Assembly: GCF_001412085.1 (NCBI RefSeq)
Contig: NZ_LKEV01000007.1
Location: 1 to 64,000, forward strand
Source of the DNA: Corynebacterium lowii
GTDB taxonomy: Bacteria; Actinomycetota; Actinomycetes; Mycobacteriales; Mycobacteriaceae
Direction: 5' to 3'
DNA length: 64,000 nucleotides
Shown here: positions 29,194 to 39,539 of the stretch, in pieces
Position numbering within the stretch: the stretch's first letter is position 1
How the letters are laid out: each line of letters begins with the position of its first letter
Position numbers and translations under genes: made by a program
The notes under the pieces: generated by a model
What the model was told of the DNA's origin: nothing
Seen by the model: the letters and a program-made list of their open reading frames with translations, nothing else
Database searches by the model: none

Positions 29194-30987
29194 ATGAGCA
29201 CCCCCGCCATCGCCATCGTGGGCATGGGGCCGCGCGGCATCTCGGTCGTCGAACGCCTCACCGCCCTGCGCCCCACCACCCCGCTAGATCTGCACCTCAT
29301 CGACGACGCCCCCCTCGGCGCCGGGCGCATCTGGGATACGGAGCAAACCCGGGTGCTGTGCATGAACACGCTGGCGGCCAAGGTCACGCTCTTCACCGAG
29401 CCGGGGGCCACCGTGGGCGCGCCCGTGGTGGAGGGGCCGAACCTGTACGAGTGGGTGCAACTGCTGCGCGGGGAGCGGCCTGCTTTACCCGTTACCGCGC
29501 TGCGCCTTTGGGAAGAGCACCCCGCCCCCGCCGCCACCCGCGAGGCCTTCGGCGCCGAGGCAGAGGAAACACAGCCCTGGTCGCACCCCTCCCGCGGCCT
29601 CTACGGGGCCTATCTGCGCTGGTGCTACGAGGTAGCGCTGCGCCGCCTGCCCGCCACCGTGCGGGTGCATGAGCACCGCAGCCGGGCGGTCTCGCTTGCT
29701 TCCAACACCGCTACTTCCGACGCCGCGCCCGGCACCGCTACTTCCGACGCCGCGCCCGGCACCGATACCCTCCGTCTCGCGGACGGCACCACCATCAAGG
29801 CAAATACCACCGTGCTCGCCCTGGGCTGGCAGGTACCCGCGCTCGACGCCGGGGAGGAAGAACTCGCCCGCGCCGCCGCCGAACACAACCTGCTCTGGGT
29901 ACGCCCCAATAACCCCGTGGAGCAGGACCTCAGCGGCATCGAACCCGGCGAGGAGGTGCTGGTGCGCGGCCTAGGCATGGGTTTCTTCGACGTCATGGCC
30001 CTGCTCACCCTGGGCCGCGGCGGGCGTTTCGAGCCCGCCGATACTCGCTCAGGGCTGCGTTATATCCCCTCAGGCCGCGAGCCGCACCTCACCGTGGGGT
30101 CCCGGCGCGGCTACCCCTTCCTACCCAAGTCCGATTACCAGACGCTCCCGCCCGCGCCCCGGCTCGCCCACTTCAAGGAGGTGGCCGCCCGGTTGCGGCC
30201 CGGCACCACACCCATCGACTTCCGCGAGGTCTGGGAGGCCATCAAGAGCGACGCCCTGGCCACCGATCCCAGCCTGGACCTCGACTACTGGCGTAATCCC
30301 CTCACCGAGGTTCACGGCGGCCCCCAGGAAGTCACCGCGCACATCGCCAGCGGTCTTGCCCGCGATATTGAGCACTCCCAGGCGGGCCACGCCAGCACAC
30401 TGAAAGCCGCGCTGTGGGAGATCAGCGCGGCGCGCAAACCCGTTTCCATCCTGGGCGCGGGCGGGCGCTACACCGAGGATTCCCGCCCGCTGCTGCGTGA
30501 GTTCATGGCGCTGGGACAAATGGCTGGTTCCGGCCCGCCGCTCTTCCGCAGCCAGCAACTCCTAGCGCTTATCGACGCCGGGTTGGTCACCCTCGTAGGC
30601 GCCGGGGCCACGGTGGAGGCGGGCGAGCGTTTCACCATGCGATCGGTAAGCAGCACCGAGGCACGCTCCGCGCGGGTACTCGTGGACGCCTGGATGCACA
30701 AGTTCGATGTGCGCGCCTCCGCCGACCCCCTGGCACGTTCGCTTGAGGAGCGCTGGCGTTCCTTTGCGGGCACTGGTTCCCCGGAGACGGACCCCGAAAC
30801 CCGCGCCCTCATCGGGCCGGATGGCACCCCGGACCCGCGCCTGCTGCTCATTGGTATTCCCACCTACGGGCAGATGCCGGATACCACCATCTCCCCCATA
30901 CCCGGCTCCAATCCGCTCATGCTCCAGGAGACGGATAAGGCGGCGCGCCACGCGCTGAGCGTGGCGCTAGAAGGCGTGCTGCGCTAA
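29194..30987 (+). CDS. FAD/NAD(P)-binding protein
   Basis: This 597-residue protein has an N-terminal FAD-binding fold (IAIVGMGPRGISVVERL, residues 5-21, of the FAD-NAD(P)-binding PF13454 type). A second nucleotide-binding segment runs through TTVLALGWQVPAL and GEEVLVRGLGMGFFDVMALLTLGRGG (about 250-275). The family is poorly characterised; some members resemble flavin monooxygenases or lysine/ornithine hydroxylases. It faces away from the ABC/CMD operon across a 153-bp control region, so it may act on the imported compound. A 27-bp tandem duplication (29706-29759) inserts a second copy of a nine-residue ATSDAAPGT-type segment in a surface loop. The start at 29194 was preferred to 29185 because MSTPAIAIVG begins the fold directly. 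Confidence 0.75.
   Translation: MSTPAIAIVGMGPRGISVVERLTALRPTTPLDLHLIDDAPLGAGRIWDTEQTRVLCMNTLAAKVTLFTEPGATVGAPVVEGPNLYEWVQLLRGERPALPVTALRLWEEHPAPAATREAFGAEAEETQPWSHPSRGLYGAYLRWCYEVALRRLPATVRVHEHRSRAVSLASNTATSDAAPGTATSDAAPGTDTLRLADGTTIKANTTVLALGWQVPALDAGEEELARAAAEHNLLWVRPNNPVEQDLSGIEPGEEVLVRGLGMGFFDVMALLTLGRGGRFEPADTRSGLRYIPSGREPHLTVGSRRGYPFLPKSDYQTLPPAPRLAHFKEVAARLRPGTTPIDFREVWEAIKSDALATDPSLDLDYWRNPLTEVHGGPQEVTAHIASGLARDIEHSQAGHASTLKAALWEISAARKPVSILGAGGRYTEDSRPLLREFMALGQMAGSGPPLFRSQQLLALIDAGLVTLVGAGATVEAGERFTMRSVSSTEARSARVLVDAWMHKFDVRASADPLARSLEERWRSFAGTGSPETDPETRALIGPDGTPDPRLLLIGIPTYGQMPDTTISPIPGSNPLMLQETDKAARHALSVALEGVLR
29706..29759 (+). repeat. 27-bp perfect tandem duplication in the FAD-protein gene
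   Basis: Two identical 27-bp units (29706-29732 and 29733-29759) encode a repeated nine-residue Ala/Thr/Ser/Pro segment. It is in frame and easily gained or lost by slippage. Confidence 0.85.
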
Positions 30988-31011
30988 GGGGCGTGCCGCA
31001 TTAGGGGCCGC

Positions 31012-32193
31012 TCAGGCCACCCGCTCCCCCGCCACGTAGGTGCGCCAGGTCAGCGGCATGCCGGGCCGGTAGGCGAGGTCGATGGCGTGCGCGGTATAGA
31101 GCACGTGAAGGTCCGCGGCCGCCCCCACCACCAGAGCGCCCTTGGCCGGGCGGCCCTGTGCGTCGCGCCCACCGCCTATATCGTGGCGTCGCAAAGCACG
31201 CGCCCCGCCCGCGGTGGCGGCCTCAATGGCCTCTTCCAGGCTGAGGTGCTGCTGCAACACGGCGGTGCCCACGCAGAAGTTCATCGAGGAGGTGTACGAG
31301 GTACCGGGGTTGAGATTGGAGGCGATGGCCACGCGAACCCCGGCGTCGATGAGCCTGCGCGCAGGGGCGAGCGGCTGGCGCGTGGAGAGATCGCAGGCGG
31401 GCAGCACCGTGGCCACGGTCTCCGAGCCCGCTAGTGCCTCCACATCGGACTCGCTGAGGTAGTTCGCGTGGTCCACGCTGGCCGCACCGAGTTCCACAGC
31501 CAGGGCCACGCCCGGCCCCTCACCTAATTGGTTGCCGTGCACGCGCAGGCCCAAGCCCGCAGCCTTACCGGCTTCGAGCACCCGGCGCGATTGTTCCGCG
31601 TTGAAGGCCCCGCGCTCGCAGAACACGTCAATCCAGCCCACGTGCGGGGCCACGGCGTGCAACATCTCCCCGCACACCAGGTCCACGTATTCCTCGGCCT
31701 CGGCTCCGGGGGGCACCACGTGCGCACCCAGGAAGGTCACCTCATCGACCACCTCGGCGGCGATCTGGGCGGCCAGTTGCTCAGAAGCAACGTCGAGCCC
31801 GTAGCCAGTCTTGGTTTCCATGCAGGTGGTGCCGCCCGCGCGCGCCGCCGCGAGGCGTTCGCGTAGCAGTGCGCGCAGGCGCTCCGGGCTGGCCGCGCGG
31901 GTGGCCTCCATCGTCACGGCGATGCCACCGGCGGCGTAGTCCTGGCCCGCCATGCGGGCCTCGAACTCCTCGGCGCGGTTACCGTCAAAGATCATGTGGC
32001 TGTGGGAATCGACCCAGCCCGGCAGCACCGCGCGCCCGCCTAGGTCCACGGCCTCATCGGCGACGGGGGCCTGGGCGGCCTCACCAATCCAGGTGATCGC
32101 TCCGCCCTCGGCTATCAGGGCGGCGTCGTGCAGCGTTCCGGCCTCCGCGACGGTGCGCAGCTCGGATATTCCGTGAAAGAGGGTGGAGGCCAC
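31012..32193 (-). CDS. hutI: Imidazolonepropionase
   Basis: HutI (393 aa) hydrolyses imidazolone-5-propionate to N-formimino-L-glutamate, the third step of histidine breakdown. It is an amidohydrolase: the metal motif DSHSHMIFDGNR lies near residue 65, followed by ETKTGYGLD, FLGAHVVPPGAE, VDVFCERGAF-type and HGNQLGEGPG motifs, SVDHANYLSES, and LNPGTSYTSSMNFCVGTAV. The start is GTG at 32193, just after the hutU stop, with GAAGGAGG overlapping the end of hutU; a longer open frame only shadows hutU. The stop lies 25 bp from the convergent FAD-protein gene. Confidence 0.93.
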   Translation of the reverse strand: MASTLFHGISELRTVAEAGTLHDAALIAEGGAITWIGEAAQAPVADEAVDLGGRAVLPGWVDSHSHMIFDGNRAEEFEARMAGQDYAAGGIAVTMEATRAASPERLRALLRERLAAARAGGTTCMETKTGYGLDVASEQLAAQIAAEVVDEVTFLGAHVVPPGAEAEEYVDLVCGEMLHAVAPHVGWIDVFCERGAFNAEQSRRVLEAGKAAGLGLRVHGNQLGEGPGVALAVELGAASVDHANYLSESDVEALAGSETVATVLPACDLSTRQPLAPARRLIDAGVRVAIASNLNPGTSYTSSMNFCVGTAVLQQHLSLEEAIEAATAGGARALRRHDIGGGRDAQGRPAKGALVVGAAADLHVLYTAHAIDLAYRPGMPLTWRTYVAGERVA

Positions 32194-32197
32194 GGGT

Positions 32198-33889
<1,692 letters not shown>

Positions 33890-33930
33890 GATTCTTCCTT
33901 CAAAACAGCGCGTGCCCTTGCCTTGCGGCG

Positions 33931-34080
33931 GCGGGAATCCGGCGGAGCCGGGGCTGTCATTCCCGCTACCCAGGATGGGGAACTGTGGTGTCAAAGAATT
34001 ACGTTCCCGAGGGTAATTCAGCCCACAGCGCCCCGTCCCTGCTCCGAGGTGACGAGGTGTCTTGTATCTGAGACTCCTCG
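33931..34080. promoter_or_regulatory. Structured leader upstream of hutU
   Basis: The 233-bp gap before hutU holds nested inverted repeats. GCGGGAAT/ATTCCCGC (33931-33966) encloses CCGGC-GGA-GCCGG. A second hairpin, CGAGGTGTCT / AGACTCCTCG with one mismatch, is at 34053-34080. Neither has a T run. They may be processing or regulatory structures, or regulator sites. No gene is seen here. Confidence 0.4.
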
Positions 34081-34122
34081 CTTCGCGCTACGGCGGCTAC
34101 GCCCCCCCTACAGTGACGGCCC

Positions 34123-35421
34123 CTACAGCAGCAGGTAAGCAATCGGCGTGGCGAGGAGAATGCTCAGCGCCACCCGCAGCCACCAGATCACCACCAGGTG
34201 CCGCACCTTCACCGGAATAGAAGTAGCCATGATGCAGGGCACCAGGGCAGAAAAGAAGATAATCGCGCTCACGGACACCACGCCGATGACAAAGCGCAGC
34301 ACCAGGGACTCCTGATCGGCCACCACCGTGGCGGGCAGCAGCATCTCCGCGATTCCCAGGGCCGAGGCCTTGCCCGCCAACAGCGGCTCCGGCAGGCGCA
34401 CCAGCCAGGCCACGGGGTAGAAAAGGTAGCCCAGCAGGTCAAAGACCTTGGTGTACGTGGCGAGCAAGAGCCCAATCACGCCCACCGACAAGATGGAGGG
34501 AACCACCGCCGCGCTCATGCGCAAGCCATCGGCAAAGTTCTCCCCCACCGCGCGCCCCAGGCTCGGCGCCTTAGCCAACGCCTCCTTGGAGGCAGCCCAG
34601 GCCGCGGCGAAACGCCCGGTGGTGATCTCCGGTTCTGGGTCCGGGGTGGCGCCGGGGTAATAATCATCGGGAATCCGGCTCAGCGGGGGAATCCGCACGG
34701 TGATAGCCGTGACGGCAAAGGTGATAATCAGGCTGACAAAGAAGTACTGCCCCCAGTAATCCATCAGCCCCAGGGTATTAGCCACCACCACCATAAAAGC
34801 CGCCGAGACCGTGGAAAAGCCCGTGGCGATGATTGCCGCCTCCCGCCCCGTGTAGAGGCCCTGGCGATACACGCGGTCGGTGATGAGCAGGCCCAGGGAG
34901 TAGCTGCCCACGAAGCTCGCCACGGCGTCGATAGCCGAACGCCCCGGCGTGCGCCACACTGGGCGCATGACCGGCTGCATGAGCACGCCCACGAACTCTA
35001 GGAGGCCAAAGCTCACCAGGAGCGCCAGAAAAGCCGAGCCCACGGGGATAATGAGCGCCACGGGAATGGCGATCTTCTCCCAGAGGAAGGGCACGATGTC
35101 CGGGCGGGCGAGGAATCCCGGCAGGGTATCCGTGAGCACCATCGTCGCCACGCCCAAACCCAGGACATTCAGCACCGCGAAGATCGCCTGCGTGGGGTTA
35201 GCCCAGGAGGTATAGCGCAGACCACGGTAGGTGCCGTAGAGCACCAGGGCACCCACCACCCAGCCCACAGCGGGGCCGAGGCCCTGGCGCAGGAGGGTGA
35301 CCAGGTGATCGAGCAGAATCGTGCTCTTACCCTGGAAGGTCACCGGCAGGAAGAACACCACCACACCGATGGCGCTGTACACATAGAGCCGCCACAACCC
35401 CGGCGTCTTTTCCCTCGTCAT
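34123..35421 (-). CDS. YjiH-type membrane protein, putative histidine or urocanate transporter
   Basis: This 432-residue protein is highly hydrophobic with about ten membrane segments. It has the nucleoside-recognition (GATE) type pattern of YjiH proteins: YSAIGVVVFFLPVTFQGKSTI at the start, AIDAVASFVGSYSLGLLITDRVY (about 170-192), YTGREAAIIATGFSTVSAAF, and a second such segment near LLAGKASALGIAEMLLPATVVA. It sits between hutH and hutU, so uptake of histidine or a breakdown intermediate is likely, but the substrate is inferred from context only. The ATG is 7 bp beyond the hutH stop, so the two are probably coupled. Confidence 0.78.
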   Translation of the reverse strand: MTREKTPGLWRLYVYSAIGVVVFFLPVTFQGKSTILLDHLVTLLRQGLGPAVGWVVGALVLYGTYRGLRYTSWANPTQAIFAVLNVLGLGVATMVLTDTLPGFLARPDIVPFLWEKIAIPVALIIPVGSAFLALLVSFGLLEFVGVLMQPVMRPVWRTPGRSAIDAVASFVGSYSLGLLITDRVYRQGLYTGREAAIIATGFSTVSAAFMVVVANTLGLMDYWGQYFFVSLIITFAVTAITVRIPPLSRIPDDYYPGATPDPEPEITTGRFAAAWAASKEALAKAPSLGRAVGENFADGLRMSAAVVPSILSVGVIGLLLATYTKVFDLLGYLFYPVAWLVRLPEPLLAGKASALGIAEMLLPATVVADQESLVLRFVIGVVSVSAIIFFSALVPCIMATSIPVKVRHLVVIWWLRVALSILLATPIAYLLL

Positions 35422-35428
35422 GCGCCGC

Positions 35429-37027
35429 TTATCCCAGCTCACCCGTGACGGCCTGTACCGATTCCAGCAACTCCCCGGAGCGCACGATCTCCACGGCATG
35501 CTCGATCTCCGGGGCCAAGAAGCGATCGACGCCCACCCCTTCCGCACCACGGCGCACCGCCGCGATGGCCGCCCGCGTACCCGGCGCAGGGGTACCACCG
35601 CGCATATCGACGGCGCGGGCCGCCGTGAGCACCTCCACGGCCAGCACCCTGCCCAGGCCGTCCACCACGCGGCGCAACTTGCGGGCCGCCGCCCAACCCA
35701 TCGAGACGTGATCTTCCTGCATGGCCGAGGAGGGAATAGAATCCACGCTCGCCGGGGCCGCCAGGCGCTTGAGTTCCGAGACGATACCGGCCTGGGTGTA
35801 CTGGGCGATCATGTGCCCGGAATCCACGCCGGGATCATCGGCCAAAAAGGCATTGAGACCGCGGTTGCGCGCGGTATCGAGGAAGCGATCGGTGCGCCGC
35901 TCGGAGATGCTGGCGAGGTCTGCGGCCACCACCGCCAGGAAGTCCAGCACGTAGGCCACGGGCGCGCCGTGGAAGTTGCCGTTGGAGGTCACGCGGCCGT
36001 CGAGGGCCACCACCGGGTTATCCACGGCGGCGGCCAATTCCCGGCCCGCCACCGTGCGGGCGTGGTCGAGGGTATCGCGGAAGCCGCCGGATACCTGCGG
36101 GGCGCACCGCACCGAGTAGGCGTCCTGCACCTGGTTCTGGCTGAACTCTTCCGCGGCCTCGGCCAGCAGCGGGGAGTCCGCCGCCACGGCGCGCACGTTG
36201 GCCGCCGAGGTCGCCTGGCCGGGGTGCGGGCGTAGTTCTTGGAGGTCGGCGTCGAAAACGCTCAGCGTGCCCAGCAGGCCCTCCACCGTCATGGCCACCG
36301 CCACATCGGAGACCTTGGCTAGTTCCTCTAGGTCGGCAATGGCCAAGCAGAGCTGCCCCAGCATGCCATCGGTGCCGTTGATGAGCGCCAGGCCTTCCTT
36401 TTCCCGCAGTTCCACCGGGGCTACCCCGGCCTCGCGCAGGGCCGCGGGAATATCCTCGATCTCCTCGCCCTGGGTATTACGGGCGCGTCCCTCCCCCATG
36501 AGCACCAGCGCGCAGTGCGCTAGCGGCGCGAGGTCACCCGAGCAACCCAGGGAGCCGTACTCGTGGACGATGGGGGTGATCCCGGAGTTCAGCAGCCCGG
36601 CATAGGCCTGCACCACTTCCGGGCGCACCCCCGTGCGCCCGGTACACAGGGTAGAAAGGCGCAGCAGCATGAGAGCGCGGATCACCTCGCGCTCTACCTC
36701 CGGGCCGGAACCCGCCGCATGCGAGCGCACGAGGCTGCGTTGCAACTGGGCGCGCAGATCTTGCGGGATATGGCGGCGGGCCAGGGCGCCGAAGCCGGTG
36801 GAAATGCCGTAGACGGGGGTGGGGTTGGCGGCTAGTTCCTCCACCCGGGCGCGGGTCTGGGTCACCGCTTCTAGGGCCTCTTCCGAGACCTCGACGCGGG
36901 CGTTGAAGCGAGCCACGGCCACGACCTCGGCAATGCTGAGCGCGCCGACGTTGAGGGTGACGGCGCCTCCGTCGCTTCCGTTGCCTACGGTGGCGAGGCG
37001 GCGGGCTTGGTTCAGGGTAGATGCCAT
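35429..37027 (-). CDS. hutH: Histidine ammonia-lyase
   Basis: HutH (532 aa) deaminates histidine to urocanate, the first step of the pathway. The catalytic tyrosine segment is PVYGISTGFG (Tyr73). The MIO-forming triad is in GSLGCSGDLAPLAH. It reads Cys162-Ser163-Gly164, so cysteine replaces the usual alanine; this variant is compatible with the same cyclisation. NGTDGMLGQL, EFSQNQVQDAYSVRC and DNPVV follow as expected. The ATG at 37027 has AAAGGAG 7 bp upstream. It is the first of the hut genes read toward hutI and follows the IclR regulator. Confidence 0.95.
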   Translation of the reverse strand: MASTLNQARRLATVGNGSDGGAVTLNVGALSIAEVVAVARFNARVEVSEEALEAVTQTRARVEELAANPTPVYGISTGFGALARRHIPQDLRAQLQRSLVRSHAAGSGPEVEREVIRALMLLRLSTLCTGRTGVRPEVVQAYAGLLNSGITPIVHEYGSLGCSGDLAPLAHCALVLMGEGRARNTQGEEIEDIPAALREAGVAPVELREKEGLALINGTDGMLGQLCLAIADLEELAKVSDVAVAMTVEGLLGTLSVFDADLQELRPHPGQATSAANVRAVAADSPLLAEAAEEFSQNQVQDAYSVRCAPQVSGGFRDTLDHARTVAGRELAAAVDNPVVALDGRVTSNGNFHGAPVAYVLDFLAVVAADLASISERRTDRFLDTARNRGLNAFLADDPGVDSGHMIAQYTQAGIVSELKRLAAPASVDSIPSSAMQEDHVSMGWAAARKLRRVVDGLGRVLAVEVLTAARAVDMRGGTPAPGTRAAIAAVRRGAEGVGVDRFLAPEIEHAVEIVRSGELLESVQAVTGELG

Positions 37028-37076
37028 CAAACTGCTCCTTTGGGCTTAGGGCGGTACCCAGCAGGGAGCAGGCGCA

Positions 37077-37134
37077 GCAGACCGCGCCCACGCACCCTGC
37101 GGAAACCGCAGCGATACATCGGCAAGTGGTCTGC
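37077..37134 (-). promoter_or_regulatory. Inverted repeats in the hutH leader
   Basis: A perfect CTGCGG-AAA-CCGCAG hairpin (37097-37111) lies inside a wider GCAGACC/GGTCTGC pair (37077-37083 and 37128-37134). The set lies between the iclR stop and hutH. It could terminate iclR or bind the regulator. Confidence 0.4.
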
Positions 37135-37151
37135 GCGACAGCCAAGCGCAG

Positions 37152-37961
37152 TTATGGTGAATCTAGCACGTTCCCGTAGAGGCGACTACCCACCCGGCGC
37201 GCCTGTTCCCGCAGCCGCTCAGTCAAATGCCGCCGACGCTCCTCCCCCACGCTGCCCACGGGAAAGGTCACCGCCAGGGCGGCGGCCGGGCGGCCCAGGT
37301 GGTCAAGCACCGCCACCGCCAGGCTGTGCTGGCCCCGGCTGACCTCTTCTATCTCTTCTGCCCACCCGCGCTCACGCACCAGGTCTAAATCCTCCTGGAT
37401 GCGGCGCAGGCTGTGGTTTCCTGTTGGGCCTTCTGGTTGCTCCTCCAGGACTGCCGGGCCATCTGACGCCCCGGCAGCGGATATACCCGCAGCACAGGCC
37501 GCCTTGACCTCGGCGGCGGGCAGGTGCGCCAGCATGGCCCGCCCGGAGGCTGTGCGCAGAGCCGCCAGGCGCACCCCCTCCTGGGTCACCAGGGAAACTG
37601 CCTCGGGGCCGCGCACTTCTAGCAGGTAGAGCACCTCGGAACCAGCCAGGCGGGAAAGGTGCGCGGAGCCTCCCGCTTCTGCGGCGAGTTCGCTCAGGGG
37701 GCGTCGGGCCAGGCGAACTAGGGGCTGCTGGGTGACGTAGGCATTAGCCATCGAGTAGGCCACCATGCCCAGGCCCCAGGTGTGTGTTTCCGGGATGCGC
37801 ACCACGTAGCCCGCCTGTTCCATCTCCCCCAACAGGTGATAGGTGGTGGAGCGCGGAAGGTCTAGCTCGGTGCGGATGCGCGCGGCGGAGACGGGGACGT
37901 CGATAGTAGAGAGCAAGGTGAGGATACGCAGGGTGTTACGCGCGGCGGGCACCTGAACCAT
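37152..37961 (-). CDS. IclR-family transcriptional regulator of the hut locus
   Basis: This regulator (269 aa) has an N-terminal winged helix (NTLRILTLLSTIDVPVSAARIRTELDLPRSTTYHLLGEMEQAGYV, about 9-55) and an IclR effector domain with VSLVTQEGVRLAALRTASGRAMLAHLP. The start at 37961 has GGGAGGATAAAAAT upstream. It sits between the two divergent hut blocks, so it is the natural candidate to control both; urocanate would be a plausible effector. A CTAGT/ACTAG inverted repeat lies in the divergent promoter. About 70 residues before the end is a less conserved Ala/Gly/Pro-rich insertion. Confidence 0.85.
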   Translation of the reverse strand: MVQVPAARNTLRILTLLSTIDVPVSAARIRTELDLPRSTTYHLLGEMEQAGYVVRIPETHTWGLGMVAYSMANAYVTQQPLVRLARRPLSELAAEAGGSAHLSRLAGSEVLYLLEVRGPEAVSLVTQEGVRLAALRTASGRAMLAHLPAAEVKAACAAGISAAGASDGPAVLEEQPEGPTGNHSLRRIQEDLDLVRERGWAEEIEEVSRGQHSLAVAVLDHLGRPAAALAVTFPVGSVGEERRRHLTERLREQARRVGSRLYGNVLDSP

Positions 37962-38044
37962 ATTTTTATCCTCCCGGCCAGATAGCATGTCTGGGGTACA
38001 AGACAGCACTGCGGGCAAGACTACCCACCCTCCGCCTCGGAGTT

Positions 38045-38059
38045 CTAGTATCACACTAG
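38045..38059. promoter_or_regulatory. Inverted repeat CTAGT-N5-ACTAG in the iclR/permease promoter region
   Basis: The 15-bp repeat CTAGTATCACACTAG is centred about 90 bp upstream of iclR and 55 bp upstream of the permease start. Size and position suit a binding site for the IclR protein. Confidence 0.45.
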
Positions 38060-38107
38060 GAATAATCAGTGACCCGCTTCATGCCACGACCACAAGGGAG
38101 TACCGCC

Positions 38108-39520
38108 GTGCCCCAGAATCCGCCCCCTTCTTCCCAGGCAGCTCGACGCCCCGCCGGCCTGCGCGCCCGCCACATCCACTTCATCGCCCTGGGCTCGGCC
38201 ATCGGCACCGGCCTGTTCTACGGCTCCGCGGGCGCCATGCAGGCCGCTGGCCCCTCGGTGCTGCTGGTGTACCTCATCGCCGGGGCCGTGGTGTACTTCA
38301 TGCTGCGCGCCCTGGGCGAGATGGCCGTGGCCAATCCCCTCAGCGGTTCCTTTGCCGAGTACACCCGCCGCTACCTGGGCAACTGGGCGGGCTATATCAC
38401 CGGCTGGATGTACGCCTTTGAAATTATTATCGTCTGCCTGGCGGACCTCACCGCCATAGCCATTTACATGCGCTTTTGGTTCCCCGATACCCCCCAATGG
38501 GTGTGGGTGGCCGTGACCTTGTGCGTGGTGGGGGCGGCGAATCTCACCAGCGTGCGGCTCTTTGGCGAGCTGGAGTTTGGCTTTACCCTCATCAAGGTGG
38601 GCGCGGTGATCGCCATGATCCTCGGCGGCGCGGCGATCCTCACCTTTGGTTTGGGTTCCAGCCCGGAGACCAGCGGCATCTCTAATCTCTGGGAACACGG
38701 CGGTTTCTTCCCCAATGGGATAGGCGGCATGGTTTCCGCCTTTATCCTGGTGCTCTTTGCCTTTGGCGGCACGGAGATTATCGGCGTGGCCGGAGCCGAG
38801 GCCGATGAACCACACAAGGCCATCCCCAAGGCCGTCAATACCGTGCCCCTGCGTATCCTGCTCTTTTACGTGCTGGCCATCGCGGTGATTCTGGTGCTCA
38901 ACCCCTGGACCACGGTAACCGGGGAGGAATCCCCCTTCGTGCAGATCTTCTCCACCCTGGGCGTCAATTGGGCCGCCGCCCTGCTCAACGTGGTGGTGAT
39001 TACCGCCGCGCTCTCGGCCATTAACTCCGATCTCTTCGGCGCGGGCCGCGTGATTACCGGCATGGCCCAAACCCGCCTGGCCCCCGCGCTCATGGCGCGG
39101 CGCAACGCGGCGGGGGTGCCGGTTATCACCACCGCCATTCTCGTGGCCGTGCTCACCGTGGGCGTGATTCTCAACGCCGTGCTGCCGGACCGCGTATTCA
39201 CCATCATCGCGGCCCTGGCCACCTTTGCCACCATCTACGTGTGGCTGATGATCCTGCTCGCACAGGTGGCCTCGCGCCGCCTGCTCGACGCCCAGGAGAC
39301 CAAGGCCCTCTCCTTCCCCGTGCCGCTGTGGCCCTGGGGGCAGTACTTCGCCATCGCCTTTATCCTCTTCGCCTTTGGCATCATGGTGTGGCAATCCGAA
39401 TACTGGCTGGCCCTGGGCGTGGGCGTGGGCTTCCTCGTGCTCATGACCGCCGCCTACTACGGCACCGGCCGCCACAAGATCGACCCGTTTGCTAATGAAG
39501 TGACCGTGACCCAGCCGTGA
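38108..39520 (+). CDS. hutT: Amino-acid permease (APC family), probable histidine transporter
   Basis: This 470-residue transporter has about 12 membrane segments. It carries the AAT-type start LRARHIHFIALGSAIGTGLFYGSAGAM (about 15-41), then LGEMAVANPLSGSFAEYTRRYLG and FAFGGTEIIGVAGAEADEPHKAIPKAVN. The start is placed at GTG 38108 with GGGAG 7 bp upstream; GTG 38069 and ATG 38081 are also in frame. It is cotranscribed with hutG, 19 bp downstream, and diverges from the IclR gene. Histidine as substrate is inferred from context, and so is the symbol. Confidence 0.82.
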   Translation: MPQNPPPSSQAARRPAGLRARHIHFIALGSAIGTGLFYGSAGAMQAAGPSVLLVYLIAGAVVYFMLRALGEMAVANPLSGSFAEYTRRYLGNWAGYITGWMYAFEIIIVCLADLTAIAIYMRFWFPDTPQWVWVAVTLCVVGAANLTSVRLFGELEFGFTLIKVGAVIAMILGGAAILTFGLGSSPETSGISNLWEHGGFFPNGIGGMVSAFILVLFAFGGTEIIGVAGAEADEPHKAIPKAVNTVPLRILLFYVLAIAVILVLNPWTTVTGEESPFVQIFSTLGVNWAAALLNVVVITAALSAINSDLFGAGRVITGMAQTRLAPALMARRNAAGVPVITTAILVAVLTVGVILNAVLPDRVFTIIAALATFATIYVWLMILLAQVASRRLLDAQETKALSFPVPLWPWGQYFAIAFILFAFGIMVWQSEYWLALGVGVGFLVLMTAAYYGTGRHKIDPFANEVTVTQP

Positions 39521-39539
39521 CCGCATAGGAGGCTTTGAA

